64,000 nt of DNA from Spirosoma endbachense. Lineage in GTDB: Bacteria > Bacteroidota > Bacteroidia > Cytophagales > Spirosomataceae. The stretch spans positions 3,435,779-3,499,778 of the forward strand of contig NZ_CP045997.1 of the NCBI RefSeq assembly GCF_010233585.1. Direction: 5' to 3'. The notes below the pieces were generated by a model. The model searched no databases and had not been told where the DNA came from. It saw only the letters and a program-made list of their open reading frames with translations. The translations under genes were made by a program, and so were the position numbers. Shown in pieces: positions 28,742 to 36,529 of this stretch. Position 1 is the first letter of the stretch; every line of letters begins with the position of its first letter.

Positions 28742-30922
28742 TCATCTCAACACTACCTCACCTGTCGTTACATTCAACAGCAGGTTTGTTCCCTGTTTTA
28801 ACGAAAAACTAACCGACTTTCCATTTTTTAGCCGAATCGTTCGTAAACCACCTTCTTTAGTATGCAACAGGAGCAAGCCCGAATTAGCGTAGGTAAAGTC
28901 ATTTTGTTCGTTGTAAATATGGCAACCAGCTTGCCGAAATACCTCCCGGAAGCCGTCTGTGCCATTCAGCGGTAAAGCACAGAAAACCGATGTGTATTCT
29001 TCACCTTGTTTGCGGGCGATAATGGCCTGCCCGGTGTCATCTAACTCGGCCAGCGTCTGCGTAGTTTTATCATTCACAATCAGCAAAGGCTCCACAATTC
29101 CGCTAAATTTATAGGTATAGCTGGGCTTTAAAAATTTCACTATCGGGATCTGGTTACCATGGGCTCGTTCCAGGTTCATACCCGTCAGCGATTTCACAAA
29201 ATTCAGGTCTAGTCGATTGCCATTGGTATAACCCGTCAGGTAGTTCCAGACGATGGTACGGCCATTTTTTGCTACCTTTTCCATGATAAATTTCCGCTGG
29301 GTATCCGTCAATTTATAGACGTTCATGAACACAACGGCTTTGTATTGATCCAGATTAAGCCGGTCGAGGTCAAAATCATAGACCTGATCACCAACCGTAC
29401 CTGACCGTAAAGCCTGTTCAATGGATTGGTCAAGAACATTAACCGTAATGGGTAATGGGGCCGATTTCAAATAATAAAACACATCCTGGCTCCAGACATA
29501 CAATACATCGGCTTCGGAATGATAGGGAATAGACAGTCGTTTTTCGAAAAACTGTTTCTCCTCCTTCATACTGGCCAGATATTTCGGATTATCCCACCAG
29601 CCGAAACCCTTCTGTGGACCAAAGTCATAGAACCAGTAGCCAATACCCCGCATCAGTGGCAGTAAGGCACACCGCCGAATGATGTTGGCGTAGGTCGAGT
29701 CGTACCGTTCCGTGTAACGGATGTTCTCAAAATCGTTTTTAGCATGCAGATAGCCGTTATCAATCTCATCGAGCCATAGTTTACCATGTAACAAAGTCGA
29801 TTCAATAATGCCCCGCGAGTTACCCGACCCGCCCGCTTTTCGGCTGTCGGGCCAATAGGTTTGTGGAGCCGATAAGTAGTCGATGTAGGGACTATCCAGA
29901 ATCTGCCTGATGAATAAATGCCCGCCCACCGTCTGACGGTTGAAGGTCATGTGCAGATAGCCGTAGAAAATACCCGTAACAATGGGACGAGGCCAGGTTT
30001 CTTTCACTAACCTGCAGAAGTAAATCGCATCGTCGGCCACCACTTGTTGCTGAGCGTTGAAGTAATCAATCGTACGCTGCTCCTGAACGGGATCTTTGAA
30101 AAAACCATCCTGGGTCCTGAGCCGCTCGACGGTAGTGGGCACCGTTGCATTGTCGAGGGTAAAGCCCTTTGTTTGCCAGCTTTTTTGCAGGTTTTTAGTG
30201 GTTTTATATTTCGCTCTGAGCCAGTTACGAAAATAACTCGTCATGGCCGGACCCGTATCAGGATCATGCTCTATGAAGCCCCAATAATGCCATTCACCGT
30301 AAATACCACCGGCTACATGCATGCCAATGACGGCATTTCCTTCGGGAGTTTTCGCTAGTTTCCGGCACAGTTCGGCCAGCTTTTCCCCTGATTCCTGCTT
30401 CCATTTAGCCGACGCCAGACTCGCCCGCAGGGCTGCGTGAATATCGTGTTCTTCATTATGATACGGCGGCCCCGCTTTCAGGGTTGTATCGACCGGAGCA
30501 TCGGCAAATTGTGTGCACTCGTCCGGATTAGCTTTGTTCCACCAAAAGGGCGCGTTGACGTGAATGCGTATTACAACGCTGGCATCGGCGCATTGATCGA
30601 GCACTCCCCGCACCTGCCGCTGTGCCTTACGGATATCGAGTGTGTCGCTGTTTTTAGCCCAGATATCTTCAAGCCACAAATCAACCTGAAACAACCGAAA
30701 GCCGATCTGGCAGAAATTATTCAGATTTCGGGCAGGCACCTCCTCCCACGACCATCGTCCGCCATACGCATGCGTAAGGGCATAAAAGGTGGGCGTTTGG
30801 GCAACTCCGTTGACAAATAGTGTGGGACGACCGTTATCGGGCCTAATCACGGCCGATTTAGGCGACTGAGCGTGGAGAGCCTTACCAACGCAAACCAGAA
30901 ACAGGTAAAAAATAAGCTTCAT
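28742..30922 (-). CDS. Secreted GH42-like glycoside hydrolase (beta-galactosidase-like fold)
   Basis: The protein has 726 residues with a signal peptide (~1-18). The N-terminal two thirds read like a GH42-type TIM barrel: GGIYGEWHYWG with E210 as a candidate acid/base, and GKLWLDEIDNG with E386 as a candidate nucleophile. The rest contains a Rossmann-like segment (DQYKAVVFMNVYKLT) as in the GH42 trimerisation domain, then a beta-rich end. The exact substrate is unknown. The neighbouring sulfatase suggests a sulfated polysaccharide. The family call comes from motif appearance and is moderately sure. Confidence 0.65.
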   Translation of the reverse strand: MKLIFYLFLVCVGKALHAQSPKSAVIRPDNGRPTLFVNGVAQTPTFYALTHAYGGRWSWEEVPARNLNNFCQIGFRLFQVDLWLEDIWAKNSDTLDIRKAQRQVRGVLDQCADASVVIRIHVNAPFWWNKANPDECTQFADAPVDTTLKAGPPYHNEEHDIHAALRASLASAKWKQESGEKLAELCRKLAKTPEGNAVIGMHVAGGIYGEWHYWGFIEHDPDTGPAMTSYFRNWLRAKYKTTKNLQKSWQTKGFTLDNATVPTTVERLRTQDGFFKDPVQEQRTIDYFNAQQQVVADDAIYFCRLVKETWPRPIVTGIFYGYLHMTFNRQTVGGHLFIRQILDSPYIDYLSAPQTYWPDSRKAGGSGNSRGIIESTLLHGKLWLDEIDNGYLHAKNDFENIRYTERYDSTYANIIRRCALLPLMRGIGYWFYDFGPQKGFGWWDNPKYLASMKEEKQFFEKRLSIPYHSEADVLYVWSQDVFYYLKSAPLPITVNVLDQSIEQALRSGTVGDQVYDFDLDRLNLDQYKAVVFMNVYKLTDTQRKFIMEKVAKNGRTIVWNYLTGYTNGNRLDLNFVKSLTGMNLERAHGNQIPIVKFLKPSYTYKFSGIVEPLLIVNDKTTQTLAELDDTGQAIIARKQGEEYTSVFCALPLNGTDGFREVFRQAGCHIYNEQNDFTYANSGLLLLHTKEGGLRTIRLKNGKSVSFSLKQGTNLLLNVTTGEVVLR

Positions 30923-31106
30923 CGAGTAGGTCGAGATGGATTGTACTTCCTTTTCACTAGTGGTTTCGTCGCTAGCGTTGCCAGTATCCTATTTACCCTA
31001 AATCAATAATTTCTCTGTCCTACTCTATCAGGCCTTTCTCCTGGTTGCTTCCTTTCTTCATTAGCGATGCTTTATTTACATTCACTCATAAAAAAACGGC
31101 TATTCT

Positions 31107-31307
31107 TCAGTCTGTTTCGTCAAGCATAAAGATATGCTCTACGGGCTTACCGAAAACCTGCGCCAGTTTTAGCGCCAGAATCGTTGACGGAACATACCGC
31201 CCTGTTTCAATAGAATTGATGGTCTGCCGACTGACTCCAATACGGTCTGCCAGCTCATTTTGTGAGAGATCATGCTCGGCCCGCTCAACTTTCAGTCGAT
31301 TTTTCAT
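31107..31307 (-). CDS. Small XRE-family transcriptional regulator (66 aa)
   Basis: A single Cro/C1-type helix-turn-helix domain fills the protein: LSQNELADRIGVSRQTINSI, then ETGRYVPSTILALKLAQ. This YozG-like group is usually coupled to a small membrane protein gene. Here the start overlaps the end of that gene by 23 bases, so the two are translated from one mRNA. An inverted repeat 50 bases upstream of the pair is a candidate autoregulatory operator. Confidence 0.93.
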   Translation of the reverse strand: MKNRLKVERAEHDLSQNELADRIGVSRQTINSIETGRYVPSTILALKLAQVFGKPVEHIFMLDETD

Positions 31308-31752
31308 AGCGTGCGTGAATGATCGTTGTCCCGAAAATAAGCCAGCGAAACCGGGCGATGAAGACCAGCAGAACCGTAAACATGTTGTAGATCAGAACGG
31401 TAAAAAACGCCATGTCATAAACCGTCAAAATGGCAATTGCCAGCACCAGATAATTGGCATACACACTCCATTGCAAGGCTTCGAGCCGAAGTTGCCCGAT
31501 CATTTCGTCTTCTACCTTCTCGCGCGAAAAAGCAATAAGCAATAGACCAGTAATGAGCCCAATACCAGCCAATTCGTCGGTCAAGTTTTGTGGAACGGTG
31601 TCACCCGGTATTTTCCAGCTACCGAACGGAACTGCCAGAAAAGGCAAATTAAATTCAGCATATAGGTTTGCGAATCCCAGCACAACTGATGGAATGAAAA
31701 TCAGCCAGCCAATCAGGCGGTACGAATGCGGAAATAACCATTTCGTTTTCAT
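31285..31752 (-). CDS. Membrane protein partner of the XRE regulator (155 aa)
   Basis: About four hydrophobic helices are visible (residues ~12-30, 62-77, 95-112, 115-135). An acidic/basic stretch between the second and third (SREKVEDEMIGQLRLEAL) matches the type seen in small membrane partners of YozG-like regulators, where EKxEDEMI-type segments are common. No enzymatic motif is present. The gene precedes and overlaps the XRE gene by 23 bases. Confidence 0.8.
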   Translation of the reverse strand: MKTKWLFPHSYRLIGWLIFIPSVVLGFANLYAEFNLPFLAVPFGSWKIPGDTVPQNLTDELAGIGLITGLLLIAFSREKVEDEMIGQLRLEALQWSVYANYLVLAIAILTVYDMAFFTVLIYNMFTVLLVFIARFRWLIFGTTIIHARYEKSTES

Positions 31753-31801
31753 GTAATCTGTTCGTTTATACCAAAGAAACGTAAAGTTAATTTTCCTTAT
31801 T

Positions 31802-31817
31802 GTAAAGTATTCTTTAC
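31802..31817. promoter_or_regulatory. Candidate operator of the XRE/membrane-protein pair
   Basis: GTAAAG-TATT-CTTTAC is a perfect 6-bp inverted repeat with a 4-base spacer, 50 bases upstream of the membrane-protein start. A further GTAAAG half-site lies at about 31781. The spacing suits binding by a dimeric XRE protein. Confidence 0.45.
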
Positions 31818-31825
31818 ATTTTTAT

Positions 31826-31858
31826 CAAAAAAACTGCCGGGCATCATAGACCCGGCAG
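31826..31858 (-). terminator. Terminator of the L-fucose operon
   Basis: On the minus strand CTGCCGGG (31858-31851) pairs with CCCGGCAG (31841-31834) and is followed by seven or more T residues. It lies 24 bases after the mutarotase stop, the last gene of the operon. Confidence 0.9.
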
Positions 31859-31881
31859 CTAATCAAATAGCCTGATCATAG

Positions 31882-32208
31882 TCACATCTTAAATAGCGGA
31901 TCCATCAGCAGCCACTTTTCTCCCGGTTTTGCCATCGGCAAGGTCTGCTGGTAGGTCGACATCAGCGCTTCCCATTCCTGCACTTTCGGGTTGGCGGCAT
32001 CGGCAGCCGATTTGGCCTCAAACGAAAACGTTTCGTCAGTTTCCATAATCATGAATAGTCGATTACCGATTCGGTAAATCTCCATCTCCGTTATACCCGA
32101 CTCCCGGATGCTGGCTTCAATTTCGGGCCGGATTTTTTTATGATATCCCTCATACTCAGCAATTAGAGCTGGGTCGTCTTTTAGGTCGAGAGCAAGACAG
32201 TAACGCAT
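31882..32208 (-). CDS. L-rhamnose/L-fucose mutarotase family protein (DUF718)
   Basis: The 108-residue protein reads like the RhaM mutarotase family: MRYCLALDLKDDPALIAEYE, with YHKKIRPEI carrying the conserved His (H23), then GITEMEIYRIGNRLFMIMET and the C-terminal GEKWLLMDPLFKM. It interconverts alpha and beta anomers of a 6-deoxy-sugar. Placed directly after the FucP-type transporter (2 bases apart), L-fucose is the probable substrate. Confidence 0.9.
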   Translation of the reverse strand: MRYCLALDLKDDPALIAEYEGYHKKIRPEIEASIRESGITEMEIYRIGNRLFMIMETDETFSFEAKSAADAANPKVQEWEALMSTYQQTLPMAKPGEKWLLMDPLFKM

Positions 32209-32210
32209 AG

Positions 32211-33602
32211 TTAAGGAGCGATTTCGGGTGCGATGTTAGGATTATGTAGATCACTGGTATTGGTCCGATAGCCGTTCAGCGCAAAATAAACGATGAATGC
32301 GAAGCAAATTAGCGGCACCAGCAAGGCATAAACTGCACCCTTAGCGAACAAAGCGCCAGCTACTAAGGGCATCAGAGCCCCGCCTACAATGCTCATAATC
32401 ACCAGCGACGATGCAATTTTCGACTCGGCGCCCAATCCTTTAGTAGCCAGCGCGAAGATGGTCGGGAACTGAATTGACTGGAAGAAATACGTAAAACTCA
32501 ATGCAATCACTGCCGTGAGTCCGCCAGCCAGCATAGCGATAACGACCATCGCTACCGCACCAATGGCATAAATGGCCAGAACGACATTCGGCCTGACACG
32601 TGTCATTAGCGACGTACCAACGAATCGCCCCAGCATAAACAGGACCAGTGCGAACGAAGCGTGGAATCCTGCAATTTGCGTCGCCGACAGATCTGTTGGT
32701 GAGCCGGTTATCGCATTAATAGCATTCATATAGGTTTCCGCCAGTGCCCAGTGTCCATCCCGTGAGAAATCAAGCTTAAGATCAACAAAATAGCCCCACA
32801 GAGTTGCCTGAGCGCCCACATTAGCAAACTGTGCAACAACCCCCAACGCCAGATGCCGATGTCGCAATACACCCCAGATGGATGTTTTGCCCGCAGCCTG
32901 TTCTTCCTCAGCGCCCACTTCGGGCATTTTTGTTACGGCAAACAAGACGGTTACAAAGGCAATGATCGATCCGATGACCAGATACGGACCCTGAACAGAG
33001 AGCGCTTCCTCGATTCGGATCGTTTCTGCCTGGGCAGGAGCCATGGCGGTGAGCATTTCGGGCGTGTACTCCGTTTTGGAGAAGATAAACAACGCCCCGA
33101 TAATTGGCCCAAGAATGATACTGATGCCGTTGAATGACTGTGAAAAGTTCAGTCGCCACTCCGACTTAGCCGGATCACCAAGCACCGTAACGTACAGATT
33201 AGCAGCCGTTTCTAAAAAAGCAATTCCGCAAGCCATCGTGAATAATGCCAGCAGGAAAAAGCTATAGACCCGGACTTCGGCAGCCGGATAAAACAGGAAT
33301 GCTCCTCCGCCATAGAGCAGTAAGCCAAACAGAATTCCGCGTTTATAGCCAAATTTCCGCATGACATATCCGGCGGGCAAAGCCATGAAAAAGTAGCCCA
33401 GATAGAATGCAAAATCGACGATGCCAGCCTGAAAACGGTTCAGGTCAAGTGCAATCTGAAACTGCTTAATGAGTGAGCCGTTGAGACTATTAGCCAAACC
33501 CCACAGAAAAAACAGACTGGTAACGAGTGCAAATGCAAGACCGTAACTGCCGCTATCGCCCGACTTAATTTTGGGCGGAGTCGTTGGTGTTGGTAAAGCC
33601 AT
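32211..33602 (-). CDS. fucP: L-fucose:H+ symporter-like MFS transporter
   Basis: The 463 residues have about twelve membrane helices. The first resembles FucP proteins (FALVTSLFFLWGLANSLNGS followed by IKQFQIALDLNRFQAGIVDF, with YFLGYF-like and LPAGYVMRKFGYKRG segments). A later FASFAL-like helix and YFFQSIQFPTIFALATKGLG are typical of this family. It brings L-fucose into the cytoplasm. It is followed by the mutarotase and preceded by L-fucose dehydrogenase, so the substrate assignment is supported by context. Confidence 0.9.
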   Translation of the reverse strand: MALPTPTTPPKIKSGDSGSYGLAFALVTSLFFLWGLANSLNGSLIKQFQIALDLNRFQAGIVDFAFYLGYFFMALPAGYVMRKFGYKRGILFGLLLYGGGAFLFYPAAEVRVYSFFLLALFTMACGIAFLETAANLYVTVLGDPAKSEWRLNFSQSFNGISIILGPIIGALFIFSKTEYTPEMLTAMAPAQAETIRIEEALSVQGPYLVIGSIIAFVTVLFAVTKMPEVGAEEEQAAGKTSIWGVLRHRHLALGVVAQFANVGAQATLWGYFVDLKLDFSRDGHWALAETYMNAINAITGSPTDLSATQIAGFHASFALVLFMLGRFVGTSLMTRVRPNVVLAIYAIGAVAMVVIAMLAGGLTAVIALSFTYFFQSIQFPTIFALATKGLGAESKIASSLVIMSIVGGALMPLVAGALFAKGAVYALLVPLICFAFIVYFALNGYRTNTSDLHNPNIAPEIAP

Positions 33603-33634
33603 TCTTTTAGGTTTAGGTGTTTGTTTGGGTAAGT

Positions 33635-33717
33635 AGTGAACAGCGGCCAGTACAGTACGTGCCGTTCCTATGCATCAATCAGTACACGGTAGAGCCAGCG
33701 GCTCGCAACTGTTCACT
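33635..33717. repeat. Short inverted repeat in the dehydrogenase-FucP gap
   Basis: AGTGAACAG (33635-33643) and CTGTTCACT (33709-33717) are perfect 9-base arms near the two ends of the 124-base gap between SDR and transporter genes. Confidence 0.5.
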
Positions 33718-33726
33718 TTTGTTTAA

Positions 33727-34512
33727 TCAATCCGTAATCGACCGATCAAGATGTGTATAACCACCATCAACATGAATTAATTGGCCAGTTGTATGGCTGG
33801 ATTTATCTGATAACAGGAATGCAACCGCATTCGCAAGCTCTTCGGTCGTTGTCATGCGGTGCTCGAGCGGAATTTTCGAGACGATCTGCTGAAGTTTTTT
33901 CTCCGGATTGGGCAAGGTTTTAATCCAGTTGGCGTATAAAGGCGTCCAGCTTTCGGCCACAATCACACAGTTGACCCGAATACTATAGGGTAACAGTTCG
34001 ACCGCCCATTCGCGGGTCAGCGCATTACGCCCACCATTGGCAGCGGCATAAGCTGACGTGTTCCCCTGCCCTGTTTCGGCCACTTTCGAGCCAATATTGA
34101 CAATGGCTCCCTTCGACTCTTTGAGGGCTGGCAAGGCATGGTGCGCCATCAGGTAATAATGGACCAGATTTCGATGAAGCGATGCCATAAAATCCTCATA
34201 ACTACCATTTTCCAGCCCTACACCGTCATTAACCCCCGCATTATTGACGAGTCCGTCAATGCGGCCAAACTGAGCCAGGGTTTGCTCAACGGCACGCTTA
34301 CAGTCTTCGGGTTTGGTTAATTCGGCGGAAAACTGATGCGCCTGCCCACCCGTTGCCCGAATGGCGTTAACTGTCCGAAGGTTATCGTCTTCGTTGCGGC
34401 CAACAATAACCGGGATGGCCCCTTCTGCCGCCAGGACCGTCGAAATCCCTTCGCCGATGCCTTTTGCCCCGCCTGTAACGAGGATGATTTTATTGGTCAG
34501 GTTTAGATTCAT
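33727..34512 (-). CDS. SDR-family L-fucose dehydrogenase (YxxxN active-site variant)
   Basis: Oxidises L-fucose to L-fucono-lactone in the proposed pathway. Read from the ATG at 34512 the protein has 261 residues; the frame extends five codons to a TTG inside an inverted repeat, which is less likely. The NAD-binding GGAKGIGEGIS motif and NNAG motif are normal. The catalytic Ser is in NIGSK (S142), and Tyr is Y155, but the usual Lys four residues later is N159 (AAT at 34038-34036). Segments VNCVIVAESWTPLY and DGGYTHLDR resemble known L-fucose dehydrogenase-type SDRs. Its neighbours are a FucP transporter and fuconolactonase. Confidence 0.85.
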   Translation of the reverse strand: MNLNLTNKIILVTGGAKGIGEGISTVLAAEGAIPVIVGRNEDDNLRTVNAIRATGGQAHQFSAELTKPEDCKRAVEQTLAQFGRIDGLVNNAGVNDGVGLENGSYEDFMASLHRNLVHYYLMAHHALPALKESKGAIVNIGSKVAETGQGNTSAYAAANGGRNALTREWAVELLPYSIRVNCVIVAESWTPLYANWIKTLPNPEKKLQQIVSKIPLEHRMTTTEELANAVAFLLSDKSSHTTGQLIHVDGGYTHLDRSITD

Positions 34513-34515
34513 TGT

Positions 34516-34587
34516 TGGCTGGGCCAAGCTCCAGCTTGGCCTGTCGAGCTTTATATTAAAAGGCCAAACTGGAGTTTGGCCCAGCCA
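34516..34587. repeat. Inverted repeat filling the fuconolactonase-dehydrogenase gap
   Basis: Arms 34516-34542 and 34561-34587 are 27 bases with two mismatches that still allow G-U pairing; loop 18 bases. Each arm is itself nearly palindromic (GGCCAAGCTCCAGCTTGGCC). It begins immediately after the upstream stop codon and ends three bases before the next ATG. Confidence 0.9.
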
Positions 34588-35412
34588 TTACAGGCTATAA
34601 AAAGTCACGGCATTGGCTCCCATCACTTTCGCCTGAACCTCATCACCCCAGGGAATAAGGTATTCTTCGATGAGATTTTTAACCTGAGTGTAATTGGCCG
34701 CTACCTGACATACGGGCCAGTCGGAGCCAAATAGCAGCCGGTCGGGACCAAATTGTTCAAAGGCCACATCGAGGTATGGGAAAAAATCTTTCTTACTCCA
34801 GTTTTGCCAGTCGGCCTCGGTTACCATGCCCGACAGCTTGCACGAAACATTCCGGTGCCTAGCGATTTCAGTCATAAAATTCGACCATCGGCTAATCTCC
34901 TGCTTTTTGATATACGGCTTCGCCAGGTGATCGATCACAAAATTAACTTCCGGAACCTCGCGCACCAGATGCAAAGCCGCTTTAAGCTGGCTGGGATAAA
35001 TCAGGATGTCGTAGGTAAGACCAAACTCGGCTAGTTGACGGATGCCCTGAATAACGGCAGGTCGCATCAGAAAATCGTCGGGTTCAGCCTGAGCTACATG
35101 CCGAAACCCTTTAATTTCCTTATACGTTGAGAACGCCTGTAGTCGGTCGTGCAGGGCAGGTGATTGCAGATCGACCCACCCGACAACGCCTTTAACAATG
35201 TCGTAGCTCTGTGCCATGCTGAGTAGAAACATTGTCTCTTCTTCTGACTGCGAAGCCTGAACGGCAACACAGCCATCAACTCCGTTTTCAGTCAGAACAG
35301 GCTCCAGATCGGCGGGCAGGAAATCGCGCCGGATTACGGCCATATCCTCAGTAATCCAGCTATCACGAACGGGATCGTAGTGCCAGAAATGTTGGTGAGC
35401 GTCAATAATCAT
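34588..35412 (-). CDS. L-fuconolactonase-like amidohydrolase
   Basis: The 274 residues match the amidohydrolase-2 family: MIIDAHQHFWHYDP at the N-terminus with metal-binding His residues, FVIDHLAKPYI (~160), and GPDRLLFGSDWPVC (~230), which contains the conserved Asp. This group includes L-fucono-1,5-lactonase and related sugar lactonases. It would open the lactone made by the dehydrogenase encoded next to it. A different lactone substrate remains possible on sequence alone. Confidence 0.88.
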   Translation of the reverse strand: MIIDAHQHFWHYDPVRDSWITEDMAVIRRDFLPADLEPVLTENGVDGCVAVQASQSEEETMFLLSMAQSYDIVKGVVGWVDLQSPALHDRLQAFSTYKEIKGFRHVAQAEPDDFLMRPAVIQGIRQLAEFGLTYDILIYPSQLKAALHLVREVPEVNFVIDHLAKPYIKKQEISRWSNFMTEIARHRNVSCKLSGMVTEADWQNWSKKDFFPYLDVAFEQFGPDRLLFGSDWPVCQVAANYTQVKNLIEEYLIPWGDEVQAKVMGANAVTFYSL

Positions 35413-35429
35413 ATGGTTACTTCAACACA

Positions 35430-35484
35430 TACGGTAGCATGGATAATGAGCAAGTCTTACCCGATCATCATCCATGCTACCGTA
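35430..35484. repeat. Inverted repeat in the FAH-fuconolactonase gap
   Basis: Arms 35430-35444 and 35470-35484 are perfect 15-base complements (TACGGTAGCATGGAT). The repeat ends one base from the stop codon of the upstream FAH gene. Confidence 0.85.
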
Positions 35485-35485
35485 T

Positions 35486-36346
35486 TCATTTTCCATTAAA
35501 CGAAACTGCCGTCTGTTTCTGCTCACCCAGCCCTTCAATCCCCAGTTCGACCACATCGCCGGGTTTCAGGAATCGCTGTGGCTTCAACCCCATACCGACA
35601 CCAGCTGGTGTTCCGGTTGAGATGACATCACCCGGAAGCAGGGTCATAAACTGACTGATGTAGCTAACGAGCGTCGGCACGTTGAAAATCATATCGTCGG
35701 TATTGGAATCCTGCAACGGCTCTCCGTTGACATTCAGCCAAAGACGAAGGGCATTCGGATTCTCAATCTCGTCTCTTGTGACCAGATACGGCCCCAGTGG
35801 AGCGTATGTGTCGGCACTCTTGCCCTTCACCCACTGACCACCGCGCTCCAGTTGCCAGGCGCGTTCGCTGTAGTCATTATGCAGCGCGTAGCCAGCCACG
35901 TAGTCCATCGCCTGATCCAGTTCTACATAACTGGCTTTCTTACCAATAATAATGGCCAGTTCAACCTCCCAGTCTGTTTTTTCAGACCGCTTTGGAATCA
36001 CAACATTGTCGTTTGGACCCATAATAGCGGTTGTTGCCTTAAAGAACAGGATTGGTTCGGCCGGAACAGGTGCATTGGTTTCGGCTGCGTGTTTGGCGTA
36101 GTTCAAACCAACGCATACAATTTTAGATGGGCGTTTGATACAAGGCCCGAAGCGTTCATCAGCCGGAACTTCGGGACAGTTCTGGGCATGAGAAGTGAGC
36201 CAATGTGTCAATCGTTCAGGGCCATTGCTGGCGAAAAATGATTCGTCGAAATCTTCGCCAAAATGGGTTACGTCAATGTGCTGGCCGGAAGGCAATAATA
36301 CACCAGGATGCTCGTGATCGGGCTGGCCGAAGCGGAATAGTTTCAT
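35486..36346 (-). CDS. FAH-family hydrolase, probable 2,4-diketo-3-deoxy-L-fuconate hydrolase
   Basis: The 286 residues are of the fumarylacetoacetate hydrolase family: KIVCVGLNYAKHAAET (~75), EPILFFKATTAIMGPNDNVV, DWEVELAIIIGKKA with metal-binding Glu residues, and DVISTGTPAGVGMGLKP. In the non-phosphorylating L-fucose route the last step splits 2,4-diketo-3-deoxy-L-fuconate into pyruvate and L-lactate, and an FAH-family enzyme performs it. The role is inferred from the cluster. It is the first gene of its minus-strand run and is divergent from the GH5 gene. Confidence 0.88.
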   Translation of the reverse strand: MKLFRFGQPDHEHPGVLLPSGQHIDVTHFGEDFDESFFASNGPERLTHWLTSHAQNCPEVPADERFGPCIKRPSKIVCVGLNYAKHAAETNAPVPAEPILFFKATTAIMGPNDNVVIPKRSEKTDWEVELAIIIGKKASYVELDQAMDYVAGYALHNDYSERAWQLERGGQWVKGKSADTYAPLGPYLVTRDEIENPNALRLWLNVNGEPLQDSNTDDMIFNVPTLVSYISQFMTLLPGDVISTGTPAGVGMGLKPQRFLKPGDVVELGIEGLGEQKQTAVSFNGK

Positions 36347-36529
36347 GCAGAAAAAAGATACGTTAACTGGTAAAGCAGACTAGGCTACAAGTTTAACCAT
36401 TCTTCGGGAAACCTGACTCTCTGGAGATTTATGATTTTAGACAAGGAAACCTGTATTTGATTACTTATAATTTACAGGATCAGTATATTTCCTACCTATT
36501 TCGCCTTCAATTTTAACTATCCCTTACTT

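Noticed and set aside
28488..28892. A 134-codon plus-strand ORF spanning the sulfatase-hydrolase gap
   Set aside because: Most of it is antisense to two well-supported genes, and the product has no recognisable domain.
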